Source: a virus. Taken from it: a stretch of DNA of 64,000 nt. The stretch lies in the IMG/VR virus record IMGVR_UViG_3300012936_000005, positions 1 through 64,000 of that record, one strand, 5' to 3'. How positions within the stretch are numbered: the stretch's first letter is position 1; each line of letters starts with the position of its first letter. The notes beneath the pieces are model-generated. The model was given only the letters and a program-made list of their open reading frames with translations, did no database searches and had not been told where the DNA came from. The position numbers and the translations under genes are program-made. This document shows, one piece after another, positions 40,014 through 50,500 of this stretch.

Positions 40014-41850
40014 TCAAAGTCCCCGGAGTCAAGTCTTGCACATAAGTCCAGGCTCCTGCTGTAACTCTGAATAATTTAAGTGTTCTTGTTACTGTACTTG
40101 TAATATTACCAGTAGCATCGTTAAATGTAGCACTTTGAATAACACTTACAGAGCCATCGTCGTTGCCACTATTGTCTTTTTGCTGTACTAGTACTGTACT
40201 TTCATTAAATGCAGTGTTCAAAGCAGAACCTGTAAGCGTTGCTGTAGCACCTGTAGTAGTTGTACAGTGTATTCTAGCTTCGGTACCGTTCTGTTTTGAG
40301 ATTGCTGGAGAAATATCATTCAAAATTGTAGCTATATTTGTATGTTGTTGTGCAGTTCCTGATCCTCCTAGCCCTGTTACATCTAAAGCAAGTGATAAAA
40401 CTTCTAAATTTATGCTAGAATCCACATATGCTTTTGTTGCTACGTCTTGATCTGCTGTTGGATCACTAACATTTCTAATTTGTCTTGGTGTAACTAAGTT
40501 GATATTACCAGCCGCTGTAATATTCATACCGTTTCCGCTACCATCAACTGTTGTAGTAGATAAGTTATTACCACCTGTAAAACTAAAACTACCAATATTT
40601 GCTGATGTTAATGCACCAATACTTGTAATACCAACACCAGCAGAGCCAGTAATGATATCAACACCGTTAAATTTAAGGGAACTTGCACCTGTTAAGTTAA
40701 TACTAACATTAGACGTCCAAGCGTTTGTAGAATTACGCCATAAAAGTTCTTTATTACCATTAGATGATGCTACTATAATACCTGCTTCGTCAACTCCTGA
40801 ATCATCTAGCAGTGTACTATCGTCACCTTTTGCAAGTTCAATGCTTTTATCTCTTACCAATAATTTTTGTACATCAAGTTCTGTAGTATCTCCGTCCACT
40901 ATTAAGTTTCCTGCAACACGCATGTTACCACCAACATCTAAAGTTTGTGTTGGATTAGTGTTAAAAATACCTATTCTACTATTTCCAGAATCAATAGTCA
41001 TTGCATCTGTTTTACCAGTGCTAGTTGTCATTCTAAATGTATAATTTTGTCCTGAAACTTGGTTCTCGTTTACAACTCCTTCTGCTGTAACTTTTACCAC
41101 ATTGTTATCAGTAAGTCCAATAGTCAGTCCATTGTTATTTCTAACTGTTAATGCTCCTGATGTTGCATCATCAGAGTCACTAGCAAGGAACTGTGCCGCT
41201 GTTCTTGATATATTGTTACTATCAACTAGTGCTGATGTTCTAGTTGCTGTACCTGCAAAAACAAAATCTGAGTCAACAACGTTAAATCCTTTTACAACGT
41301 CTCCTGTATACCCTGGAATAGTATCTACGTTTTGTGGAGTAAATCCAATTTTGCTCCATAGCCCAACAAATGTTCCACCTACCCAATATTTTACAATAGT
41401 TCTACTTGTTCCTGTGTTATCAAGTACTGTTATTACCTCAGGTCCTGACTTACCTTGGAACGCATTATAAATTGGTCCTGCTAATTCTAAATCCGTACCA
41501 TCAAAAAAGTAAAGTTGGTTAGCATCGTTATCAATCCACATGTCACCTGCAACCATTGTTGGCTGTGTAGGTTGTACAATCGGTCCACCGCCGGTAGTCC
41601 AATCTGTACCTGTGTAAACTTTTAATCTACTGTTTGAAGTATCCCACCAAATTTGACCTGCTAAAGGATTGGATGGTGAACCTGTTCCAGCAAAATTTTC
41701 TAGCATCTTAACAAAGTTTTCGTTTATGCTTTCGCCAAACCCTGTATAGTTTTTACCTATTAGTGTGATATCTGTTGATATTGTATCTATTTGCCCGTCT
41801 GCTAGGTTTACAAGTAACGCTCCGCTTGTCTTATTAATTTGATATGCCAT
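40009..41850 (-). CDS. Tail fibre protein, paralog 2
   Basis: The 613-residue product starts MAYQINKTSGALLVNLADGQ. It repeats the shared N-terminal module (GKNYTGFGESINENFVKMLE, GQIWWDTS, LKVYTGTDW, WIDNDANQLYFFDG). The middle carries a common fibre motif (RIGIFNTNPTQTLDVGGNM) found where trimeric fibre shafts begin. The C-terminal part has a helix-rich NVSDPTADQDVATKAYVDSS, another common fibre element, before a strand-rich end. It starts one base after the stop of paralog 1. Confidence 0.8.
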   Translation of the reverse strand: MAYQINKTSGALLVNLADGQIDTISTDITLIGKNYTGFGESINENFVKMLENFAGTGSPSNPLAGQIWWDTSNSRLKVYTGTDWTTGGGPIVQPTQPTMVAGDMWIDNDANQLYFFDGTDLELAGPIYNAFQGKSGPEVITVLDNTGTSRTIVKYWVGGTFVGLWSKIGFTPQNVDTIPGYTGDVVKGFNVVDSDFVFAGTATRTSALVDSNNISRTAAQFLASDSDDATSGALTVRNNNGLTIGLTDNNVVKVTAEGVVNENQVSGQNYTFRMTTSTGKTDAMTIDSGNSRIGIFNTNPTQTLDVGGNMRVAGNLIVDGDTTELDVQKLLVRDKSIELAKGDDSTLLDDSGVDEAGIIVASSNGNKELLWRNSTNAWTSNVSINLTGASSLKFNGVDIITGSAGVGITSIGALTSANIGSFSFTGGNNLSTTTVDGSGNGMNITAAGNINLVTPRQIRNVSDPTADQDVATKAYVDSSINLEVLSLALDVTGLGGSGTAQQHTNIATILNDISPAISKQNGTEARIHCTTTTGATATLTGSALNTAFNESTVLVQQKDNSGNDDGSVSVIQSATFNDATGNITSTVTRTLKLFRVTAGAWTYVQDLTPGTLI

Positions 41851-41851
41851 A

Positions 41852-43933
41852 TTAGCCCCCGACTCCTGTGTAGATAATGTATTTGACTGTTAAGAACGGA
41901 TTCATAACATTATATGGAGTGCCTAGTTCTGTAATATCAAATGTTTCAAATTCTTCTAAACCTGTATTTTGATTGTATTGAATATTTCTTCTGTTTAACA
42001 CACCACCTGATGATGTACGTGCTTGTCCAGCACCAGAACCTGTTGGAGCATCATACGGTATAGTATCAGCATCTTGCTGTGTACCACTATCGTCTAATAT
42101 GACATAGAACTGAGCACCTTTGGGTGATCTTAAATCATGTTCGTGTTCAGGTAAGTTTTTAACATCAATAGATCTGCTTTCAACTCCTGAACCTAGTCCT
42201 ACTGTATCAGCATTAGCATCTGTAACTCTGTTTGCACTCGATCCGCCCATATTATCTGCACCTAAGGCAAATCTACCTCTAAAGTCTGGTAGTCCAAAAA
42301 ATCCTGACTGTACTTGGCTTTGGTCTTTGAATTGATACTGAATACTATTGTACAAACTTAAATAATCTGCGATTCTAACTTCTGTACCATCACATAGTAA
42401 CCATCCTGCTGGAGTATTAACTCCACCAAATGGAACAATAGTACCAATTGGAATTACCGGCACACTACTTACTAGTGCCGCTTGTGATATTTTAAATACA
42501 CCTGTGTCATCACCTGAAATTCTGTTAATAATTATTTCATCATCATTATTAGGTTGTGTTGCAAGAGTTTTGTTTGCAATAAAAGTATTACTAATTGCAG
42601 TATTAAATGTTTTTGTTGTTCCGCCAACCTGTCCATCAAATGTAATTTGGTTTGAACTTACATCTCCAGTAAGTTGAAATGTTGATGCACTTGTTAATTT
42701 ATTTGCGTTTGTTGCACCACCTGTAACTGTACCTGTAATATTACCAATTAAGTTTCCTCTAAACTCAACAGCATGTACAGCTGACCAACGCTTGTCACTT
42801 GTTCCTAAAGAATATGTTTGAGTTGCTATAGGTGTTATTGCTCCAACTGTACTTGATCCTGCAACATTTAAATCTGTGCCTACAAATAGTTTCTTAGCAA
42901 TACCAACACCACCGCTTATTTTTACAGCACCAGTACCAATACTTGCACTATCTGTGGTACCTTGTACAATTAAATTTGCACTTGTTTGTATTGAACCTGC
43001 TACGTCTAATGCTTCTGCAGGTGATAATGTATTGATACCTACTTTTTCTGTAGAGTCAATTCTAATTACATTTGCTTGCACACCTAAGTTATTAACCTTA
43101 AAGTCAATTGGTGCACCTGAAGTTAAGTTAGTTACAACTCCTGATGTACCTTGGACATCAAAAGTAACAATAGCATCTTGTCCTACTTGTATACCAGAGT
43201 TATTACTAATTGTTAATTTTTGTGATGATGTACTTGCTACATCTGATCTTAAAAAATTAGACGAAGCTACACTTGCTCCTGCTACCACTAAATTTTCTGC
43301 TTTTTCACTTGTGCCAAAATATTTTCCAATACCGTCACCACCGATATTTGCATTAGATAAATTTAATCCTGGCTGTATAATTGTAAATCCTGGAATAGTA
43401 CTCTTAGGTTGGAATGTTCTTGTAGAATAAATTGCAATAGGATTACCGCCTACTTCAAGTTGTAAAATAGTATAAAGTACTTCATCTTTACCTGTAACAA
43501 CAACTGGCTTCGCACCTGTTAAAAGTCCATCACTGTACTCAGGTCCGACTAGTGTCCATCCACTACCTGTAAAGATATACAACTGATTGTTGTCAGTATC
43601 AGACCAAAGGTCTCCTTGTAGTGCATTTGCAACGTCTGGCGCATTGTTTCCTTTTTTAAGTCCACTTGCATTTACCCAGCTAGTACCGTCATATAATTTT
43701 AAAGTATCAACTCCTGTTGAACTATCATACCATAACTGTCCTTGTACAGGGTTACGTGGTGCTGATGTATTTGCAAAATTTTCTAGTAGCTTAAGAAAGC
43801 TCTCTGCTATAACTGACCCATAACTAGTTGTGTTACGTCCAGGAATATCTAAACTTGTTTGCTGGTTAATTGTGCTATCTTCAATTGAGATAGTTCCCTT
43901 GTTAGTATCTGAGTAGTTAATTGTATAAGCCAT
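41852..43933 (-). CDS. Tail fibre protein with gp12-like tail collar domain, paralog 1
   Basis: The 693-residue product has the shared N-terminal module (RNTTSYGSVIAESFLKLLEN, GQLWYDSS, LKLYDGTSW). A shaft follows with KVGINTLSPAEALDVAGS, and then a tail collar domain from about residue 490: PIGTIVPFGGVNTPAGWLLC, FGLPDFRGRFALGADN and LPEHEHDL, ending NPFLTVKYIIYTG. The HEHD site is comparable to the metal-binding HxH of T4 gp12, the short tail fibre. This makes it the best candidate for an irreversible-binding short fibre. TAATG overlap couples it to the gene upstream. Confidence 0.87.
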   Translation of the reverse strand: MAYTINYSDTNKGTISIEDSTINQQTSLDIPGRNTTSYGSVIAESFLKLLENFANTSAPRNPVQGQLWYDSSTGVDTLKLYDGTSWVNASGLKKGNNAPDVANALQGDLWSDTDNNQLYIFTGSGWTLVGPEYSDGLLTGAKPVVVTGKDEVLYTILQLEVGGNPIAIYSTRTFQPKSTIPGFTIIQPGLNLSNANIGGDGIGKYFGTSEKAENLVVAGASVASSNFLRSDVASTSSQKLTISNNSGIQVGQDAIVTFDVQGTSGVVTNLTSGAPIDFKVNNLGVQANVIRIDSTEKVGINTLSPAEALDVAGSIQTSANLIVQGTTDSASIGTGAVKISGGVGIAKKLFVGTDLNVAGSSTVGAITPIATQTYSLGTSDKRWSAVHAVEFRGNLIGNITGTVTGGATNANKLTSASTFQLTGDVSSNQITFDGQVGGTTKTFNTAISNTFIANKTLATQPNNDDEIIINRISGDDTGVFKISQAALVSSVPVIPIGTIVPFGGVNTPAGWLLCDGTEVRIADYLSLYNSIQYQFKDQSQVQSGFFGLPDFRGRFALGADNMGGSSANRVTDANADTVGLGSGVESRSIDVKNLPEHEHDLRSPKGAQFYVILDDSGTQQDADTIPYDAPTGSGAGQARTSSGGVLNRRNIQYNQNTGLEEFETFDITELGTPYNVMNPFLTVKYIIYTGVGG

Positions 43934-44544
43934 TATTCACTAAATCCTGACAAACTTTGTACACGCACAGTATAGTCAATTTGAATTAATCTATTCAAAC
44001 TTTTTTGTACTGGGTGGAAAATTACATGTGTTAACAGTCTGCCTTGTCCTGATGGGCTATAACTTACAAGTCCTAGTTCATCAAATACATACAAACTGTC
44101 AGCGTTCGTTGCGTTATCAACAGCATCTTGTCCTGAAGGTTCACCATAATCAAGTAAACAACTTACAACAATATCTGTATAGTTAGTACCACTTACGTGC
44201 CTTGATTCAATTTTATTTCTTGCAGGATCAGTGTTATTAACACTTCTATCATCAACAACTTTAATAAATGTTTGGTTATAAAGACTAGCGTTAGTGCCTG
44301 TACTGTTAGGTGTAAGGTATGTAATAATTCCAGTAGGGTCAATGCTAGTTCCACCATTACCAAATGCCATTTGATAGATAGTTCCTTGTCCTGCATTTGC
44401 TAAACTTTCTGCGAGCGAAATACTCATATTCTCGTAGTGAATAGCATTACGTTTATCAACAATAACTTCGCCCGTTTTAGCGTCGGTTATCTTAATATGT
44501 CCTTGGAGCATTACTCCGTTTTCTTCTTTAATGTTGTCAATCAT
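43933..44544 (-). CDS. Conserved small structural protein near the baseplate
   Basis: The 203-residue product starts MIDNIKEENGVMLQGHIKIT. It has a charged N-terminus, a central AFGNGGTSIDPTGIITYLTP, and a strand-rich end (LIQIDYTVRVQSLSGFSE). It is the first gene after the giant protein and before the fibres, the place of baseplate-to-fibre connectors in T4-like phages, but homology to a T4 gene is not visible. It has its own late promoter motif that overlaps the upstream stop. AGGACAAAGG precedes the ATG. Confidence 0.73.
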   Translation of the reverse strand: MIDNIKEENGVMLQGHIKITDAKTGEVIVDKRNAIHYENMSISLAESLANAGQGTIYQMAFGNGGTSIDPTGIITYLTPNSTGTNASLYNQTFIKVVDDRSVNNTDPARNKIESRHVSGTNYTDIVVSCLLDYGEPSGQDAVDNATNADSLYVFDELGLVSYSPSGQGRLLTHVIFHPVQKSLNRLIQIDYTVRVQSLSGFSE

Positions 44545-44561
44545 ACCTTTGTCCTATACTG

Positions 44562-44569
44562 TATTTATT
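44562..44569 (-). promoter_or_regulatory. Late-type promoter AATAAATA overlapping the giant gene's stop
   Basis: On the minus strand AATAAATAC matches seven of eight bases of the consensus and contains the TAA of the giant gene (44565-44567). The same AATAAATAC is found before gp6. The start point near 44556 leaves a 12-base leader. Confidence 0.6.
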
Positions 44570-47500
44570 TGGGTAGCTCCACCTTTTCTGCCTTAAAGAA
44601 ACGTGCTACCAAACTTTCCGCATCATTAAGTGAAATTCCTGGGTCTGTCCAGCGTTTTCCTTGTCTTCTTACAATTTTTATCTTTGCATTCACTGCTGGT
44701 GTATTTAACAGAGTAAGTGCTGGCGTTGTGCCGTCTACTGAAAACTCTGCTGGAGCAGTTTCGTCTGCTTCGGGTGAATCTTGATCTAGTGCAGGATTAA
44801 ACATTTGTATAGCGTTTTTACGCAATCTTTTACCTGCTACAAACACTTCAAACTCATTAGTGTTTTTAGGAGTAAATCCTAAAGGAAATACTGTAGTAGA
44901 ACCGTCACCTATTTGCTCGTCTACAATAGTTTGATCTGCATATGGTGCTGTCTGTGTAGATCCTTGATTATATACATCACTTCCTGCTTCGTGAACGCTT
45001 GCTACACCTGTTCCAAGTGTTCCTCTCTGTATTTGACGTAATACATTGCCTTGTTTTATTAAAAATTCAATACGCTCACCGTTTATGAAAATAATACCCG
45101 GGATACTACTATTTTTATCCGGAGTACTAATTGCACTTGCATCATCTAAGAAAATTTCTTTATCAAAAGTTTTTAAATCTTTTGCTAATTTAAGTGGAGC
45201 AACATCTCCAAGTCTTTTGTAAATATTTCTGTTTAGAATATCTTTAAATTGACTGAATCCAAAGTTTGAGCTTATTTCACCTTGGGCACTAAATTGTATA
45301 ACTTCAACTACATCATTATCTGCAAATGAACCTTTGTATTTTACAAAATTCTTATCTTCAGTAAGTTTATAATCGACACTTGGCGTTTGTAATACGCCGT
45401 TGACTGTTAACCAAACATATTGGGCATCAATAGCAGGATATCTTAATTTTACTAATCCTGCTTTTATATGATTAAATTGTATATGATCGTCTGTGCCAAC
45501 AGTAACTGGTGTTCTTGCAATAACATCAAAGTTCTGTCTTTCAAAATCCATACTGTCATGTTTGTTAAATGTGTAAACTGTTAATTTTTGTCCTTCAGCA
45601 GGTGCTGTTTTTAATTGTAAATCTGCACCACTGTCTACCCAAGTTAGATTAGAATTAATAGTTTGTACACTACCAAAGGCATAGTCGCCGTCTGTTCTTA
45701 AATAAACTTCTAAAATATCACCTTCTCGACCTATTCCTGGCTCAAGTATAACACTACTATTTGCAGGACGTAGATTATATTCAACTGCAATAGTAAGTTC
45801 TTTACCATTGAGTAATATTAGTATATCTTTAGCTTGGAAACTTCCAATCGGTGATTGCCACAACTCTAAGAAGTATTCTCTCTGTGCTAATTTACAATTA
45901 AACTGTTGATTGTAACCAGGATTTAATATTTTATTATCTAGTTTAACAATAACATTATGACTGTTTGGTTTTGAACTGTAAGGTGTTTTATCTAATGAAA
46001 ATACTTTTGTGCTTCCGTCTCCAACAAACTCAGTAGTTTCAATTTTACTAAAACTATCAACTGAAGTGTATACAGCATAATTTATAATACTATTATCTGG
46101 TGGAGGACTACCAAAAACTATCATTGCCTTAGGATCTTCGCCTGAACTATCACCTGTAGATGTTAAGACTGATTCTACTAATACACCGTTTACTGTAGCA
46201 TAATAATCTAATTTGCTATCATAATGTATTTTAGTTACATATGCATTAGTACTACCGTCGCCAATAAACTGACTTTGTTCTATAGCGTTTGTACCGTTAC
46301 CACTAATTGAAACAATGTTAACTTCTTGATTTGCATTAGGCACTGTGTCAAATGTAATTGTTTTTAATCTATAATCTACTTTATATAATGTTTGAGCTTG
46401 AATTACATCATCTAGCTTAACTATTAATGCATCTTTGTTTTGAGGTTGTATTCCAAAATTAAATTTATTTGTAACGCCGTCTGTTCTATAAGAATTGCTA
46501 GATAATACACTACCTCCATCTTTTGGACGATGAAATACTCTAATATCCAAAGTATCTAATACTTGTCCTGGAACTTGTTCCTCAGGGCCTTTTGATGTTG
46601 TTGGGCTTACAAAATCATCACCATCTACAATTATCTCTTCAGGGTTAATCCCTTTTGCTGTACTAAATGCAAAGTCGCCACCTCTTAGAATTGTATCATA
46701 TGATCTTGGATCAGGTAAGAAAGAACCATCCGATGTAGTTTTTCTAAACACTATAATATCATTTGGACTTGTGCTTATTAGTTCTTCGTCAAATACTATT
46801 ATATCATTTCCTAGTGTGCCTGCATCATCATATAAAGCAACACCAGTTTGTCCTGCTCCTGTAACACTTTGCATTACTGCTCTAGTATTAGTTACAGGAT
46901 TACTTGTTCCGTAGTTTGGATCATCTAATCTAACTCCGTTTTTATAAACATTATATACTGCACCAGCTTCTAACGGTTTTACAAAATTTAACACTCTTGT
47001 ACTGTCATCACCAATTTGGAATATTTCATCCTCAAAGGTAGTATCAAATGTGTCATATGTTGTAGTAAACCATTCGTCTGCGTCCCAACCTGTACCTGTT
47101 CCAAAGTCAAAACTACTTACTTCTACACCGCCATAATCAATACCATCTAATAACTGAGCTAAATCATTACCATACATTCCTGATGTTGGATTATAATAAA
47201 GATTAATTCTGTCTTGTGCTTGTAATAATTCAGGCGCCTTATTATAGGTAATAACTACTGATTGATTAATAGCAAGTGCATTAGTAAATGTAATCCTACC
47301 ATAACTTCTAGTATATCCTTTTGAAGTGTCGGTAATATTTGTAAATGAATATTCACTGCGTAATGCTTCTAGCCCACCAACTGTAACTTTAATTTGTGTA
47401 GACTTTAACTGCATAGGCCATTTTAAATTAAATATCTGTTGATCTAATGTACTTGTAAATGTTTGTGTTTCTCCTAGTGTCTGGAATAGATACGTACCAG

Positions 47501-50500
47501 TAACTCTATCAAACTTACATCTAATATGAGCTGATTTAGTTTTACCTTCTCCAAGTATTGGACTTAGTCTTGCAACTGATCCACCATCATCTATTGAGCC
47601 GACTATATCAATCTTAGGACTTGTTAAATATCCGCTACCACCGTTTGTAACTCTAACACTTGTTACTCTTCCGTTACCTATAAATGCTTCTGCTGTTGCT
47701 CCTGAACCGCCACCGCCACTAATAACAATTTTAGGTGCAACTTGATATCCGGATCCTGCATCTGCAATACTAAAGGACTTAATTTGGAAACCAACATTGT
47801 CTAACCAATGTTTACTAGGATAATTTTGTAAATCTGATGCACCAGCTAATACTTTGCCGTCAATAATTTGGACACTCTGCGGAACAATTTTTCCTTCATC
47901 TTCATTGTAGTAAGGAGCAAGATCGAAATCAGTTATTACATTACTAGCAGGATCTATTTTTTCATATGAGCTTAAATATTCTCTAATCTTAGTTTTGTAA
48001 GGTTTCATTTCTTCTACATAGTTTTGATAGCTAGGTAGACTATCATTTTGGAATGTAACTTTTTGTTTTAATTCACCAATGTTATGTTTTGCTTTTACAA
48101 AACTAGTCTTAAATAACCAATCAACATTAGGTTGCTCACTTAGTACATATCGCACACTTGCAAAGAATAACTCGTTCCAATGTATTGCTAGATTATCAAT
48201 AAAGATATCTGATTTAAGTATTTCTAATATTTTTCTAAATTCTGTATTTGGTTCTGTATCATAGAATATTTTATCAAAACTTGCACCGTCAAATGCAGTA
48301 TTACTAGCATTGCTATCATATAAACTATTTTTAAACAGTATAGTTCCGTTCTCTCTACCAATAGTTTCGTAACTTAAAGTATAATCTTGTGTATCAAGGT
48401 TAGCTATTTTTCTAAGTAGCAACCAGCCACCTGTACCTACACTGTTAATTTTTACAATATCACCTATCTCATCATCTAATGCATAAATTTCATAGCTTGA
48501 ATCAATAGTATGATTTATAAATGTAAATTGATTGTATCCTGATGCATACCAATCTGTGTATTGCCAGTAAAGATTGATATCATAACTTTGTGTCAGTGTT
48601 CTAAGATATTCTGTGCCATCCCATTGGTATACACTCCACTTGCCATTAATTGTTTCATCACTTTTGACTAGAACAGCAAAACTTCTTACGCTTATAGATA
48701 AGTTTGTGGTATAATCTCTTCCACCATTTATAATATTAACATTTGATATTGAGCCGTTAGCATCTAACACAAATTCTAATTCTGCTCCTGAACCTTCTAT
48801 ATCACTAATTGTATATGTTGGCACATTAATATAACCTTGTCCTGCATCATTTATTAGCACGTTAATAATAACACCATTCTCAACTTCTAGTTGTAGACTA
48901 GCAGGTTTTACTCTAGCTATACTAACAAAACCTATTTCAGCAAAACTATCAGCAGTTGTGTCAAATATTCCTGTAGCAACTGTAGGCTGTGGATCAAAAC
49001 CTGTAAGTTTTGTAAGATCAAAATCATCTACTATTAAATTTTTACCTAATGTGTTGTTTACTCTTTCTACAAACTGTTTCCGTGCTTCAGTTCTGTTTAC
49101 AAACCAACTCTGTCTTGGATCATTTAATGCACCATAACGTAATTTTACAGGTAAATTAATATCAGGCACTGGCCTGTCGTTAGTATCAAATCCAACTAAA
49201 CTATCGAACCATTTTTGTTCTATATCTCTGTTAGGTACGCTTGTTTCTAATCCATCACTTATTAATTGGTATTGAATGTGTGTTGGCTGTTCTTGATTTT
49301 CAATGGTCCACCAATTAAAGCTAATTGCAGTTTCTTTGTCTTGTATAAAAGAGTCGCAGTTATATAAACTAAATCTATTTGATCCAAGCATTGCTACAAA
49401 TCTATAACCTGTAATTTCTGGATTTGTAATATATCTTATGACGTCACTACAAGTTGTTACTCTACCATCTACAGGCGGTAGTGTTGCTTTTCCTAACACC
49501 CAGTAATAATAATAATTTGTAAATGTTTCAGAACCTTGATCATATTTTCTTCTTACTGTGTAGGCATTATCGCCGTATTTTGTTGTTCCACTTATACCAC
49601 TTGTAAGTCCAGCATCTGTTCCAGACTGTTCGTCCCATTCGCTTGGTAGTAACTCTGACTCAACCCATTCATAAACTTCTACAGTTGATCCAGGAAATAG
49701 CTTGTTAAAGTTAGAAGTTGCTTCAGTTATGTCACCTTGATGATGATTAATAAATTTAGCACTGTCAATATCCCACCATAGTTTGCCTACCCATTCATCA
49801 CTCGTATAATCTAAAGGATGTGCAACAACATTTGAAGTAGCTGATGTAAATGAATATCTTGCAGGGTCATAACTTGTTTTAAATGATATTTCTTGTTCTG
49901 CTGGTCCTGCAATTTTTCCTTGAATTGGATCAATATAATCAAGATATGTAAGCAAGCCATTTGTTTTCTTATCGTACAAATATACACCTTTGAACTTAGA
50001 CGTATCTGCTGGTAGGACAGGCTGTCTAGTTATTGACCATGATGTTGTGCCTGCTGGTTTACGATACTCTGCAACTAATCCTTTATCAAGCACACTACTG
50101 TTAGGAACTTGTTGTTTTGGTAAACCAATGTAAACATGGTTTTTACTTACAAGCATTCTATTACCAAAATCTTGTGTGTCTAAATCATATGTAAAGTTTT
50201 GACTGTATAATAATGAATCATTAACAGTTTCATATAAACTAACAACTCCACTACCTTGATCTATTGTTTGGAATTTTGTAGAATTGTTATCAAAAGAAGT
50301 TGCAATAGGATTAACACCAGACTTTGGATCTAATACATATTGTTCATTTTCTTTAAGATTTCTAAACGTATCAAATGATGTTACGCTAGTCATACTGCCG
50401 CCTCTTGATGCTACAGCTAGGGTGTTTCCATCAAAGTCAATCTTTGTACCAAATTGTATGTTTACTGATTTATCAATAGGTCTAAGTGTCTGTGAGTATA

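Noticed and set aside
40499-41470. Plus-strand open frames of 120-180 codons opposite the fibre genes (also 42876-43430 and 52843-53295)
   Set aside because: They lie wholly antisense to clear structural genes, have no ribosome site or motif, and their Leu/Ser/Val/Pro-rich composition is that expected opposite Thr/Gly/Asn-rich coding sequence.
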